DNA of 64,000 bases from Lentinula raphanica (lineage: Eukaryota; Basidiomycota; Agaricomycetes; Agaricales; Omphalotaceae). The notes under the pieces were generated by a model. It was given only the letters and a program-made list of their open reading frames with translations. It was not told where the DNA came from and searched no databases. A program made the translations under genes and the position numbers. The DNA is taken from positions 930,001 to 994,000 of the forward strand of contig JANVFP010000019.1 in the NCBI GenBank assembly GCA_027919835.1, read 5' to 3'. Positions within the stretch are counted from its first letter, which is position 1; each line of letters opens with the position of its first letter. Below, piece by piece: positions 48,357 through 60,629 of the stretch.

Positions 48357-51163
48357 ATGGCAACCCTCGCTCACAAAAAGCGACCAGCACAGTCACAAAA
48401 AGGACCAGCTTCAAAAAAGGTCAAAAAATCCGGAACCTTTACGATCGAAAAGCTCGACTCAAATCCGTCCAAAAAGGCTAAACGTCCTATCCCAGTCACT
48501 GTCTCCTCTCCTCCGAGCGACAGCGAAAACACTGACGACGAGGGTGATCTCGACGATGCAGAGGACGACGTTGGGTTTGACGGTGAAGATGCCAATGAGT
48601 ATGAAGTTGCCAATGAGGATGAGGATGCCATGCAGGTCGATTCAAGGGAGGGTAATAAAACTTCCGCCCGTGAAAGCCATCTCGCCCAAAAAGCCTTGCA
48701 GCAATCTCGAAAAGCAGCCAAACCCCATTCCGATCTGATAACAGAAGCCAAAAGAGTATGGGCATTGGCACGGAGTCAGACGATTAGTGCGAAAGAACGG
48801 AAGAAGCATATTACTGAGTTGATGAATGTCGTTCGGGGAAAGGTGAGTATGCAAGTCTTTCAGGGATCTTTGTCGCATTGACCTTTTCGCAGGTGAAATT
48901 GATTGTTTTCAAGCATGATGCCTCGCGCATTATCCAGACGCTCGTCAAGTACGGCGGTAAAGCGGAGAGGGAGGAGATTTGTGAAGAGTTGAAGGGTAGT
49001 TATGCTGACGCTGCTAAAAACCGATATGCCAAGGTATCACATCACAATTCTGCTTCACTCCTTCTGGATGTACACTCGCTAACATCATGCTTAGTTCCTC
49101 ATCTTAAAACTCATCCGGCTCCTTCCTACAAAACGAGCCAACATCCTATCCTCTTTCCATGGACAGATACTCTCTCATTCTCGCTTGCTTCTGCATAGAG
49201 AAGCCAGCAGTGTGCTTGCGGATGCGTTCGAGCTATACGCGAATAGCTCAGAAAGAGCTGATATGGTCAGAGAATTCTACGGGAAGGAGGTGGCTTTGTT
49301 CTTCAAAACACAGAAGACGGACGATGGGAAGAGTCAGAAGGTAAGAACAACATCTGTGTTGCGTGGTGATATTTTCGATAATGAATGTGGACGACAGGGC
49401 CTGAATGGCGTACTTGAACTGTTAGGAACTGATAAGGAGAAGAAAGCTAGAGTGTTAGCGGCTGTTAGGGAGAATCTGGGTTTCATGTACGTGACTACGT
49501 AGATCTTTATTCTAGCCTTGCTAACTTCTGTGCTATTCGATCCCAATTATGAAGCTTCAACAACCCAGACAAAGGCGCCGTCCGACACGCCATCGTGCAT
49601 TCTGCTACCTGGGAGTATTTGGACGCTCTCGCAAAAATGCAAGATACAGGTCTGTGTCAAATCTGACCAGTCTCTACCGAATTCCAAGTTCCAAGGTGCT
49701 CACTCTAATACGTATCCATTTCAGGTTCTGAAGACGACGTGAAAGAGGCTGATAAGCTACGAAGGGACTTGTTCGAAAAGTGAGTCGTTCGTTCATTCTA
49801 TTCTGACTTTTTGACAACCAAAACTCATATCACACTCTCTCTTCCTACTTATGTACAACTTAGCTGCACCGAACTCCTTCCTGAGATGGTGCACACCAAA
49901 GACGGCTCGAGGGTTGTCAGGGAGTTTCTTGCAAGGGGGAATGCTAAGGTAAAGTGTTGTGCATATCCGGTTTATCCTCATCTTAAATGAAACTTCCTCG
50001 ATAGGATCGCAAAACGATTCTCAAAACGCTCAAACCCCACATCGAGAGAATATGTCTAGATGACGAAGCACAGATGGTGCTCTTCACGGCGATGGATGTC
50101 ATCGAGTGCGTCGTCTCGTCTTATAATCTCAGCCATCTTACCAACAATCCCCATTGCCCCAAACTAATGTCATGTTGACCGTGGTTCACAGCGACACCAA
50201 ACTCATTCAAAAAAGCGTCACCTCAACGATCACAACCCCAGAAACATTATCAACTCTCGTCAAAACACCCCAAGGCCGTCGAGCGATATATTATCTCCTT
50301 GTCCCACGGAGTACGAGGCATTTTACGATTGCGCAGATCCGTGCGCTTGGGGAGACGGATGGTGCTAGAGATGGGATTCGTGGTAGTGGTGCGAAATCGA
50401 AAGAGAAAAAAGACGAGGAAGAACCGACGACAGGCGAAGGAACAAGTAAAAAGTCACCCGCCGTTCGACAAGAAGAGGTCTGTCGGGGAGCGAGCGAGGG
50501 GTTGATATCGTGGGTGGAAAAACGCGGTGCGGACCTTGTGAGAGAGCCTGCGGAGAGTTTGGTGGTGTTGGAGATTATGCTTCGAGCTGATGGAGGTAAG
50601 ATCAAGTTGATTCTTTTTTCTGGGTTTTTCCCCCTTGGATATTCATTCGCAATCGCTTCTACTTAGATAAAACCTCGGCATCACAGACTCTTCTCAAAGC
50701 ACTTGCTACGCCGTATCCTGCTTCGTCTGACGCTTCATCATCCTCAACATCATCACCGCCCCATCACCCCATCGACCTCCCGCACACCTCTCGCTTATAC
50801 AAAACCCTTCTTCAAGGCGGTCATTTCAACCATTCCCTCAAGACGATAGATAAGAGCGACAAGTGGGATCCTGCGGCTTTCGCGCTGGATTTTGTCAAGA
50901 CAGTCGGTGGCGAGGATGGTGGGGTGATCAAGGATATGTGTACCAAGGGCGAACGAAATGGGACGTTTGTCGTTGCGGAGTCGTGTGGAGCGCTTGCAGT
51001 TGGGAGGTCTGGAGGGGCTGATGAGAGTGCTAGTGTGAAGGAGATAAGGGAAAGGTTGAGAGGGTGGCTTTCGACACCTGAGATCCGTAAGGCGATTGAG
51101 GAGGGAGAGAAGAATGGGGCGAGGGGGACAAAGGTTTTGTTAGATGCGATTGGGACGTTGTAG
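48357..51163 (+). CDS. PUF6: Pumilio-repeat protein Puf6, 60S ribosome biogenesis
   Basis: Puf6/PUM3 proteins bind RNA with an L-shaped array of pumilio repeats; in yeast Puf6 acts in 60S assembly and ASH1 mRNA repression. The ATG at 48357 starts MATLAHKKRPAQSQKG, followed by basic and acidic tracts. Pumilio repeats read VKLIVFKHDASRIIQTLVKY, KGSYADAAKNRYAK, VKNPDKGAVRHAIVHSATWE-like text, PEMVHTKDGSRVVREFLARG and AKDRKTILKTLKPHIERICL. The C-terminal CPL domain follows (SCTELL earlier, then DTKLIQKSVTS, TPQGRRAIYYLLVPRSTRHF), ending KNGARGTKVLLDAIGTL before TAG. About eight exons with short introns. I chose this start because it is the first ATG before the conserved Lys-rich leader; an open frame upstream lacks motifs. 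Confidence 0.92.
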
Positions 51164-53004
51164 AATCCATGTTAACAGGTATCTTCATATTTGCCTTGCT
51201 GAATTGTTCCTTTGAATTGACATATACAGCAATCTAGGAAGTAGAACTGTTAACACGGAACCTTTGATCTTTTGAATTGGAGTCATTGACCGATATACCG
51301 TATGCGAGACCCTAGTGCTACTAACTCATGTCTGCGAGATAGTTCTTCCAGGCCGTTCGATCCCATGGTCGTCGCAGCGCAATCGAGAGAAATATCGAGA
51401 GGGTAAAGACTTTACTCCACTGTCGAGTGCTGACTGAGATCGATTGGACCGGAGGCTCGGAACCCGCTCAAAATGTGATTGTCAAGCACCGGCCAAGAGA
51501 AGGACTTGAAAGCGCAGCTTAGCTTCGAAAGATCTAGCCTATTTTCTGTTAGGAAATGGCACATATGGGAATTGAGTTCACGCTGAGAGGCTGTATGTAG
51601 GAGGCTGTGAGTAGTTCCTTCCCTTTCCTTCCTAAGTTCCTTCATTTTGAGCACACTGCACAGCGTATCATGAGTGCCAATGGCAATTGAAGTGCGAAGA
51701 TCCGTGGAAGTTTTATGTTTATACGGAGCATAACTGGATAACAGTCACTGAACTGGAGAGCTCCAGTTTCAGTGGTTTACCTGCTGACCCCATGTCTTCA
51801 GTCTTCATTCAAACGAAGGGAAACAAAACCTCTCTGAGATTTGTATGAGTTGCCATGAGATGGCTGTTTCATAGACTGGCCTGGATTTTTGAGCCCGCAG
51901 GAGTTGAAATGTCGCGAGTCTGCGTCGGCGCCGCGAGCGCAAGTCCGCGAGTACGGACAGGTACGGTCTCAAGTGGCAGAAAGATGGCCATCAGTAGACA
52001 AAATCCTATCGGGATGGAAGAGATGATAGTAGTAAGTAGAGTCGGGAAGCAATCCTCCGAGGATTCAGCCTGTCCAGGGCGGGGTAATTATAACAAACAA
52101 ACGGAGCTTGAGAGGATCTGGATACCACGAAAAGCTCGGATGCTTGTGAAAGCATTATCATGATGCACGATGCCAACTACACAGGTGCCAAATGCACGGA
52201 CCAATAACATAGCAAAGGAGAACTGTGTAGAAACCGATGTTTAGAGAGGGACCGATTAGTGTGCTGGCAGCATGCTGCAAGAGTGTTACAGCCTATTACA
52301 GCACAAAGTAGTTGCACCTGATATGTCTAGAGGAGGTGATCATTGAGTTACTGAGCGCTGAAATGGAAATAGTAGCAGCCAATTATCTGTGGATATCCTT
52401 CAAAGTAAACTATCTTTATTTTTATGTTGTGTATATGGGGATCTTTAGGTGTAAAAGTGGCGCAAAATACATCATCAGTCTCGTAAAATCATGGAGCACC
52501 CGGACTGTACCAGGCTTGTTCGAGCTTTTTTGGGTCTCATCGCAGGTCAGGTCCTTTCAATCCCCCTCAATAATTCAAGCAAGATCAGAGCACGACGAGG
52601 GGGGAAGAGATATTAGCATTTGCGGGCGGAACAAAAGGCCATCAACAAAGCGTCGGGTCGGAGAAACCTGAAAAGGGTGCAATGGGAAAAGTCGGGAGGT
52701 AAACGGACCGATTCACCGCTTGTCACGCTCAACTTTGGAGTTTTCTATTTTGTATCCCTTCCACCACCTACAACGCTCATCATCACCTGTCCCTCGTCGC
52801 CGCTGACGACAACGACCACAGCTAGGTTGGTGTACACGAACTCAACCCCAGGAGTCGACTTCAGCATTTATCTGGTCTCTTTTCTCCTTGCGGCTTATTG
52901 ATACCAGGACCCACTATCGAACGTCCTGCGGCTATATATTCATATAATTTACTATCTGGACAGGCTAGGTGCCCCTCTCCATCTCTTATCTTCATCTTCA
53001 GATA
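51164..53004. other. Gene-free stretch of 1.8 kb
   Basis: No supported gene. The last about 300 bp are pyrimidine-rich (TTCTCCTTGCGGC, TCTCCATCTCTTATCTTC), as expected of a fungal core promoter before the ATG at 53005. The rest has no coding or structural signal that I can see. Confidence 0.5.
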
Positions 53005-56000
53005 ATGGCAAACTATCTCCCTGTTCTGCTCTACTCTGTTGGCTCCAATGTCGTTCCAGACGACTCTTCGCTCTCAACACTTCCCAGAGGCCAAGTAGAC
53101 TATCTCACCCATGATTGGCAGGAGGAGGACGTTTGGAGATCATGGCGTAACATGACCAGGCAGAAGAACGAGATAGCGAACGGTGTTCGACTCGAGAACG
53201 CTAGTTGGAGAACTTGGTGGAAACAAAGAAACAAATTGAAGACGGTTAGTCCGGAGACATTGAACTGGTCTGTACTCTTTCTTTGTTCGTTGCCATTCCA
53301 GCCTCTAATAATCAATTTCTTTCAATCTTGACTCTGGTTCCCCAGGCTCAAGGATTCTGACGTGACCTGGCTGTATGGACCACTGCATACTGCTGTCGAG
53401 TGGACGCCACCACCAAAGCCCAAGCCTGACGAGACTGATCACAAACCAGCTTCTGCTCATGACCGCTTAGATCTTTCGGAACCAAAGCACAAATCTATTC
53501 TGAAGTATCGAAGTATCAGCGAAATGCTGACCAGCGATCTACCCAGCCCGCTCTTCAGCCCAGCTGAGAGCGAGAACGAATCGGACGGAAATGAGAATCT
53601 GTCTCGGGAAGGTTCCGATGCCGATCCCTCAGTTCTCCCAACACGACCTTCCCTTTCCCATACCAAATCTGACACGCATATCATCCGGTGGGGACCTGAT
53701 AGAGCCTTTCGAAAAGACTCTCCTCCTCGTGTAGACCCGACTGGCGCCACTCATCCTAGCAGTAATGCGTCACATACATACTCTTCATCTCACCACGTGT
53801 ATAGCGCCACAAACCTCAGCGGTTATTTTGCCTCCCACATTCAGGGTGATAACGCGCCGCCAGGCGAACTTTCCTCTTCCAGCTCCTCACCCAAAGGTGG
53901 CTCTTCTGAAGTCACTCCTTCTGGCGGTGTCCACAGCAATGGACACAAAAAGAAGCACATCACCTTCAACACGTTCGTCGAACAATGTATCGCCATCGAT
54001 CAACCCAAGCCGAAAGATATCACCTTTGCCGCAGTAGTCAGCGAAGTTGAAGACGATTGGTATGCTAGAAATCATGATTCTGATAGGGCGAATCATGATG
54101 ATGGGTAAGTTTTCATACGATTTCCCAAAAAGTCAACTGTCTGATTTTTCTTCGGAAGATACGACGAGGACGGCGAGGACGGGTTTGATGGAGATTGGGG
54201 GCTAAACGAGTGTGCTATCAGTACGGATTCCGAATCCGATGCCGACCAAGTCCTCAATGAAAGTGCGTGTGATGACGAGGAAGACGAAGACGACGGCGCG
54301 ATCCATATGCGCTCGAGACGAGATAGTTTCGATAACAAGAACAACGCAAGACTGCGGTCCACGTCCAAAGTATCCACCTCCTCCTCGAGTTCTGCGTCCT
54401 CTGGCGACTACTCTTCATCAGGTCCTGCAAGTCGTAAACCTGTTGTGCCCAACATACGCCGTCGAAGGCGAAGCGATGGTCCCAAGCACATATCGCTGCC
54501 CCGTAAAGGCTCCTCATCCCTCGCTCGTAACAGCTCCTCTACAGCCCTTAGCAGCTCTGACAAGGAGATGGTCTCCATCGCGCCCATCGCGCCCACCATG
54601 CTCAAGACGGGCAGTCAAGTGACCTGGGATGGATTCGGCATACACGGTGTGCAATCGCCCTACAACTTGCCTTCCGGTGCCTGGTCTGAAGGGTTCGGAG
54701 ATGATTTCAGCGATGACGGTGGTAACATGCATGTAGGTCCGGGAGGTGCAAAGCTGTATTTTGGCCATAACGATAGCAAAGAAAGTACGCCTGTCGGTTT
54801 GGTTTATATGCCTCCAGCTGCCGCCAGATTTGGTAATGCCAGAATACCGCGCGCGAACTCGAATACGAGTTTGGATTCAGAGGCTGAGGTGGAGCTCACG
54901 GAGGATATAGATCAGAAGGATGAAGATGAAGGACGTGGTGCAAAAAACGTGGAGGCAAGGAAAGACGAGGCGAATGACAAAATGTTCCATCATCGTGAGG
55001 CATATTCTATCGGTCGAGATAAAGATGACGTGCTGGGAGCACAGTCATCTCCTTTACCGATTGTCACCCGAACTCCTCCCGCTGTCGAACTCGGTCGTGG
55101 TGGTTTGGATGATGGGGATAATGATGTCGCTGAGGAAGATGCTTACGACTACTTTGGGGGTCCTGACCTTGGGGAGGATTTTGCACTCCGAAAAACGACA
55201 TCCTCGGCTAGACGCAAACTCCCTAGGGCTAGCGAGACCGTATCGAGCCCGGTGATAAGCAAGACCAAATCACAATCGGGTGATGGGGAACGTCAGTCTC
55301 GGTCACGCTCTAGATCACGCTCACGCACACCGTCTCCTTCGTATGTCCCTCAGTCAAATACCCCTGCTATCTCCGTGCCTGGACGAGCAGAACACATCTC
55401 ACCACCCCCCGCTCCTTCGTCGTCGTCGTCGCTACTGTCTCCCCCTCAACGTGGTCGTGAATTCATCAATCCCGAATCGCCGACTACCTCGAGGGGCAGA
55501 TCAAGTCGGACATCGACATCCTTCTCTGATCGTTCACGGTCACACTCCAATCATAGTTCGCCTCTTGGGAGTCTATCGCCGGAGGGAATCGGCTCTGCAT
55601 ACAGTGCCAACGGACGAGGTGGAGGCGATCGTGAACGAGATAGGGAACGGTCGAATCGCAGCGGTGGGCGTGGCAGGGAACGAACGGAAAGGAGGTTAAG
55701 CCATAGTGTTAGTCCTGACGCAGTGGATAGCGTCAGTTCACTTGGTCCAGATGCTGGTTCTAGCGTCAGCTCCTCATCCTCCGGATCTCAAACTGTCGTG
55801 GCTCAATCCGAATCACGAGGGGACCATCATTTTGCTGAGGAAATAGCGCGCTCTTCACATCCTACTCCCGCTAATTCACCTGTGATTAGTATGAGCAGTG
55901 TCGCCCATGCTATTGCTCGAATGAACGGCAAGTCGCCAATGACGATTTCTGATCCTCATGTTACTTCTCCTCGTTTGTCATGTCCTTCCGACTCTTCACC

Positions 56001-56163
56001 GGAACCTTCGAGCGCAGTACTTTCTTCACCGACGACACCAACTAGTGTTTCTTCGCCGACACGAGATTCTGGTGACGACGGCGCAGGTGTCGTTGGCAAA
56101 GCAGTAGGCATAGTCTCTTCTGCAGGCGCTTATCTCGGTTTCTGGAACAATGGGACTACGTAA
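53005..56163 (+). CDS. Areca-type GATA-like domain protein (DUF1752, Reg1-like)
   Basis: DUF1752 (nitrogen regulatory protein areA GATA-like) occurs in fungal regulators including yeast Reg1, a PP1 regulatory subunit in glucose repression. Here residues 35-110 read YLTHDWQEEDVWRSWRNMTR, NGVRLENASWRTWWKQRN and NWLKDSDVTWLYGPLHTAVE, the complete domain. Three exons (53005-53267, 53346-54104, about 54159-56163) join to 1008 aa. The motif HITFNTFVEQCIAIDQ resembles the PP1-binding (RVxF-like) block of Reg1 proteins, which supports a phosphatase-targeting role. Acidic stretches (DDEEDEDDGA) and long Ser/Arg-rich disordered tracts (SRSRSRSRTPSPS) fill the rest. The function in this organism is inferred by family only. 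Confidence 0.75.
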
Positions 56164-56610
56164 AGATGTTATTCTTGGTATTCTTGATCTTTCTTGTTTC
56201 GTTCCCTGGTTCAGCAATCCTCTCTTTACATTTCTTTCAACTTATCAAGCAGATTGATTTCATTTCCCACTTTTTTCCTCATTCTGTTGCATCGTCACAT
56301 TCTTAGTTAAGCTTGTTATTCGTCCAACTATTCATTATCACACCATCCCACTAATCTGTTGTGGACCTCCGGTCCACCATGTATATAGTTCAGTACCAGT
56401 ATGTAGTAGTATCTCAAGCTTGAAGAACTTCGCTGCTATCTCTGCTCTCAAAACTTCTCTCGGGTGACCAATGACTCTTCTTAACCCACCGGCACCCTTG
56501 GTGCTTATCCACAAATCATCGGTCTTGCATAAAGTGATACAAACTTTGGAAGAAGTTTCTCAATATCGAGTCGTATATGAATCGTAATACTATATATACA
56601 TCATGATCCT
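56164..56610. other. Convergent intergenic stretch
   Basis: Three-prime spacer between the DUF1752 gene and the MFS transporter; T-rich with ATATATA runs near 56590; no gene seen. Confidence 0.5.
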
Positions 56611-59475
56611 TCATATGGTGTATCGATAACCACTCCATTCGTCACCTTTGTCTCTCTTCGCATCCGCTACCGTGGCATATCTACCATTGACTTCGAAGCC
56701 ACTTGCTTTTTCGTCTCCGATGATTTCATTCCTTTCACCCCGTCCCCTCTTCGCATTTTCCCTCTTGAGAAGCAGAAGGAAGGTGGAGGACGAGATGAGT
56801 CCCAGGCCGATATAGAGCAAGACCAATCCTATCGAGCGAGATACGAGGTTGAGAAACATATACCAGATTTAGTAGGAACAGATAGCATACCGTGCCCTGC
56901 AAAAGAACCAGTGAGTAAATTCCGGGTGTACGGCGTGAATCGGAAAACACTTTCTTACCTAGCGGATACCATGGTTGATCTGCCTTGCGGTACTGGAAAT
57001 TCACGATGATCAAGCTGTATTCCAGTGTGAACACAACGTCCAGAACTTACTACGTTGGAGCTGACAGCTCCATTGATATTTCCGCTAGAAGGTTTGTTAA
57101 TTTTCAACAGGAAGGTTTGGGCAAAAAGAGGCTAGTAGTACTCACAAACTGATCACCATTGCCAGGGTCACGCTCCGCTTGTAAGAACCCTCCACATTAT
57201 TGGAAACCCATGCACTACAATAGCTCAGTCTGGTTTCATCGACGAAGGTTCGAAGAAGCTTACATGGAGTTGGCTATGGTACGGAACATACGGGTCAACA
57301 CGTATGCTCTATTATTTCCACATCATGAACTCACGAATGACAGGGTAGATCCCACTAGGTGAAAAACGACAATGAACGGGGGAACGGAATCCCGAAGTTC
57401 ACAAGAACACGCACCAGGTAGCAAGATATACAGCGAAGTAAGATAAAGCTGCGTTCCTTGAAGCGATCAGGATGATGTATCCGGCGGCACCTCAATAATT
57501 GCCTTGGGAGTCAGGCAGTCTATTCTCAGCAATCCCACGCCGGCGCCGCTCACCTAGGCATAAGAAGACGCTGAAAGGCAATATTAGCTTAAATAAACGA
57601 GTTAGGACTCAATAACTTCGTACAGATTGAAATATCCCCTACGACCCCATCTGTCTGCGAGAAATCCGACGATACACGTTATGAGACAGGCGAAGGCGTA
57701 CACAGGAACAGTCAAAAGATTTGCGGGGGTAGCTTCAAAGCCTGTGAAGTATGCATTGAGAATACTAGAATCCCACGTCGCACGTTCGGATTATCATACC
57801 GAGCTGCCGTTGAGAATGAATCACTGACATGGGGAAGAGTCCGTAGCAATCAACGTACCTGGTTGATGATAGAAGGGAGGAAGAGGGAGAAGGCATACTA
57901 TAACACAATTGGGTTAGATTAAACAGATACTTGTGTAAGGGCTTTGACTGAACCAGAGGCATGTCTGCGCCGACATAAACAATCACTGTAGATATGCTCA
58001 ATGTATATCGGATGATATTAGTGGGAAGTAGCCGGATACTCACTTCCAATCCATGTTTTCCAGTCCAAGATGCTCTTGAAAATGTATTTCATCTTCAATT
58101 TTTCGCCAGCTGCACTGAACTGATCATCTCCTTGTAGGCGACGAACCACAAGCGTTCGCTCTGCCTCCGTTAGGAACTTTGCTGTGTCGGGAAAATCTTG
58201 GATGATGAAGAAAGACAGAGCACCAGCGACCACGGTGACTAGGCCCTCGAGAATACTGGGTATATTCATTATGAATGTATGGTTCGGGAAATGAAAAGAC
58301 TTGTACATACAAGATCCATGCCCAGGCAGGTTTTCCTCCTACTCCATCCATGTTGGAGATTGCGGCCTATCAAGATGAGTTCAAGTTATATTAAGCATCC
58401 ATTACCAAAGAATACAGCGAGACCTTACAGCAAGAAGACCACCAAATGCTCCAGAAACTGTAGCCGCCGAGAAAAAAAGTGCAGCCCGGATGCCGAATTC
58501 AGAACGTTTATACCAGCTACGGAATGTCAGAAATAAGCACCTTCACTGGAGATAAAAATGCACGATAACCACGAACCAAGAGAGATAATAATTGACTCCA
58601 GGGAATAAACCTGCTTCGAACATCCCAAGCATCCATCGCATGCCTAAATGGTTTTGATTCATGTCGCTGAATGATGAGGATCACTTGAAGTTGGCGAATC
58701 TTACATACCCATCAGCCCACCAAAATTGTGTACAAGGCCTTGCACGGTCTATACTGTGCTATCAAGAATTCATTCCTCGGTCAATTGAATTTTGAACGGA
58801 CCATCATTATTCCCCAGCAGAGCATGAGACCCGACAACCAGAGTGAAGGGCGCAGACGTTTGAGAAAGACATTTGACGGGACCTAGTAAGTGAATGAGAT
58901 GAATATGTCTATCACTGACTGTTGACAATTACCTCAAATATGGCATAGCTGAAGAATTAGATGCAATAGTACACGGGAAGGTAAGTCGATGAGTAAGGAG
59001 TGATGGTATTGACATGCCTGAAGAAAAATACTGTCAAGGCGAGGTCATACTGGGTGTCTGTAAGTCGAGTGAGGCTTCGAGCAATTCGAGGAGTATAACG
59101 CGCGAGGATATCTTACCAGTGATGTGCAAGTCGGTTTCGAGCCCATAGAGCTGAATGGAATCGATCAGGCGCGTACTTGTCGGATTTCATTCGCACAGTA
59201 CCTTGGCACTGAGATTCAAAGCTCTAGTCAAAACCCCATATATAAAAAGGACAAGTTACGCACTTGCCAATACTTGTCCTATCCAGAAAGCTCAACAGAT
59301 ACAAAAGAGAGAGCCATGGTATCAAAGCTAGATCAATCTTGCGCAATAACTTGCGTTCATCGATCCCACTGACATCGACGTGTTCATTGTACAGCGGCGT
59401 GCTCGTTGTTGGATTGACGGTCTCTTCAACACGTATTGAGTCCTTTTCAAGGTCGGAAGATGTCGATCCAGTCAT
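56611..59475 (-). CDS. MFS transporter, anion:cation symporter family (allantoate/nicotinate type)
   Basis: Major facilitator with 12 predicted membrane helices at the plasma membrane. The ATG at 59475 starts MTGSTSSDLEKDSIRVEETV; the first helix region is KIDLALIPWLSLLYLLSFLD followed by RTSIG, the DR(T/A)xxG motif of the family. Other blocks are YDLALTVFFFSYAIFEVPSN, GMRWMLGMFEAGLFPG (the EAGxxPG motif), SEFGIRAALFFSAATVSGAF and FIIQDFPDTAKFLTEAERTL, the conserved central loop of this family. It ends EWSGYRYTI before TGA at 56611. About ten exons. The family members in fungi carry allantoate, nicotinate, pantothenate or similar anions; the substrate here is not determined by sequence. Confidence 0.92.
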
Positions 59476-60629
59476 CGTTCGCGAATTTGATGTTCGAGGT
59501 GGGGAAAGAGAAAGCCCACTCAGCGGGACGAAGTACACTAGTACAGAGATTTTGATATCTCCTATCAACAATACAAAGGGGAACTGTTTGTCCCTGTTTA
59601 CACTCAGACAATCCGATTGGCTAGACAAAAAGAAAATCTCATTGGTCAGAATATTAGACGCTCTCAAGCGCTCACACGCAGCATTTTCCCCGCTTTTTTC
59701 TCTCAACCACTTTTCGATGTATCCCTCATTCTCAACGTTCTCATTAGCTCAACCTATTAAGCTTCAATGACATTGCTATGAATTATGGAACCTTTTGACT
59801 ACCAACAACCCAAAAGTGCAGGGATAAGCAATTTGTATGGGAAGAGCACGACAACAGCGTGAAAAGATGATGCCTGAAGCAAAGCTGTCCTGAAATCCAT
59901 TAGTATGTACATGTTTTAGATATGCCTATACTGTGTTTCTTCATGACTTTCTGAAGACAGTTTGCACAACGTTGAAGTTATGACGTAGGTCAGTTATACG
60001 CTCAGAAGGGAATCATCTCCCCATCAGGGTGATGATTTCCTTTTTGGTTCAATAACAACAACCATCATTTTGCTCCGTCTCGCCCCTGTTCCGCCCTATT
60101 CTGCTCGAAGAAGTGAACGACCGCCCTATTCTGCTCGAAGAAGTGAACGACCGCCCCATTCTTTGAGGACAACCTGATCTCTTGAGGATGTAACAATTAC
60201 TTTTCAAGGCTACAAGGCTGGGACTGTGTGTTACAACCTTTGAATTCCGCTACTTCGTTTTGACTACTACAACAGCCCTACTTTCAGAGGAGGAGAATCA
60301 AGATGATACATGATTTTACCAGGATAGAGGTGAAGAACTGACTCATGGACTGAGGGCTAAGATTTATCAAACTTTCGAAAGTGTTGAGTACTCATTCCAG
60401 CGATAATTTGTCACAACCTTTCGTGTTTTCTCCCCATCTAATGAACACATTTTTACCCTCATTCTTCCGTTCTTGAAAGATTCTGTGAATGTCTTGCTCC
60501 GCAGAATTCTGGAAATTTCAGTTCTTCAAACAATATTAACTTTCAATCTGCCTCTCTTCTATACGGTCAGCCTATATCTTCTTAGACACAAATGTACGTT
60601 CATGGCTCTTTCTATATTTCTCTGCCTCT
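59476..60629. other. Intergenic region with a 30-bp tandem duplication
   Basis: Divergent region between the MFS gene and the Helitron ORF. A 30-bp unit CCGCCCTATTCTGCTCGAAG(+10) repeats at 60091-60120 and 60121-60150, with a third partial copy. The Helitron 5' terminus may lie here but I cannot identify it. Confidence 0.5.
60091..60150. repeat. 30-bp direct tandem repeat
   Basis: Two identical adjacent 30-bp units, then the first few bases of a third. Confidence 0.95.

Noticed and set aside
48139..48738. Alternative overlapping frame at the PUF6 start
   Set aside because: PUF6 starts cleanly at 48357 in another frame with a conserved leader; this one is Lys/Met-rich shadow sequence.
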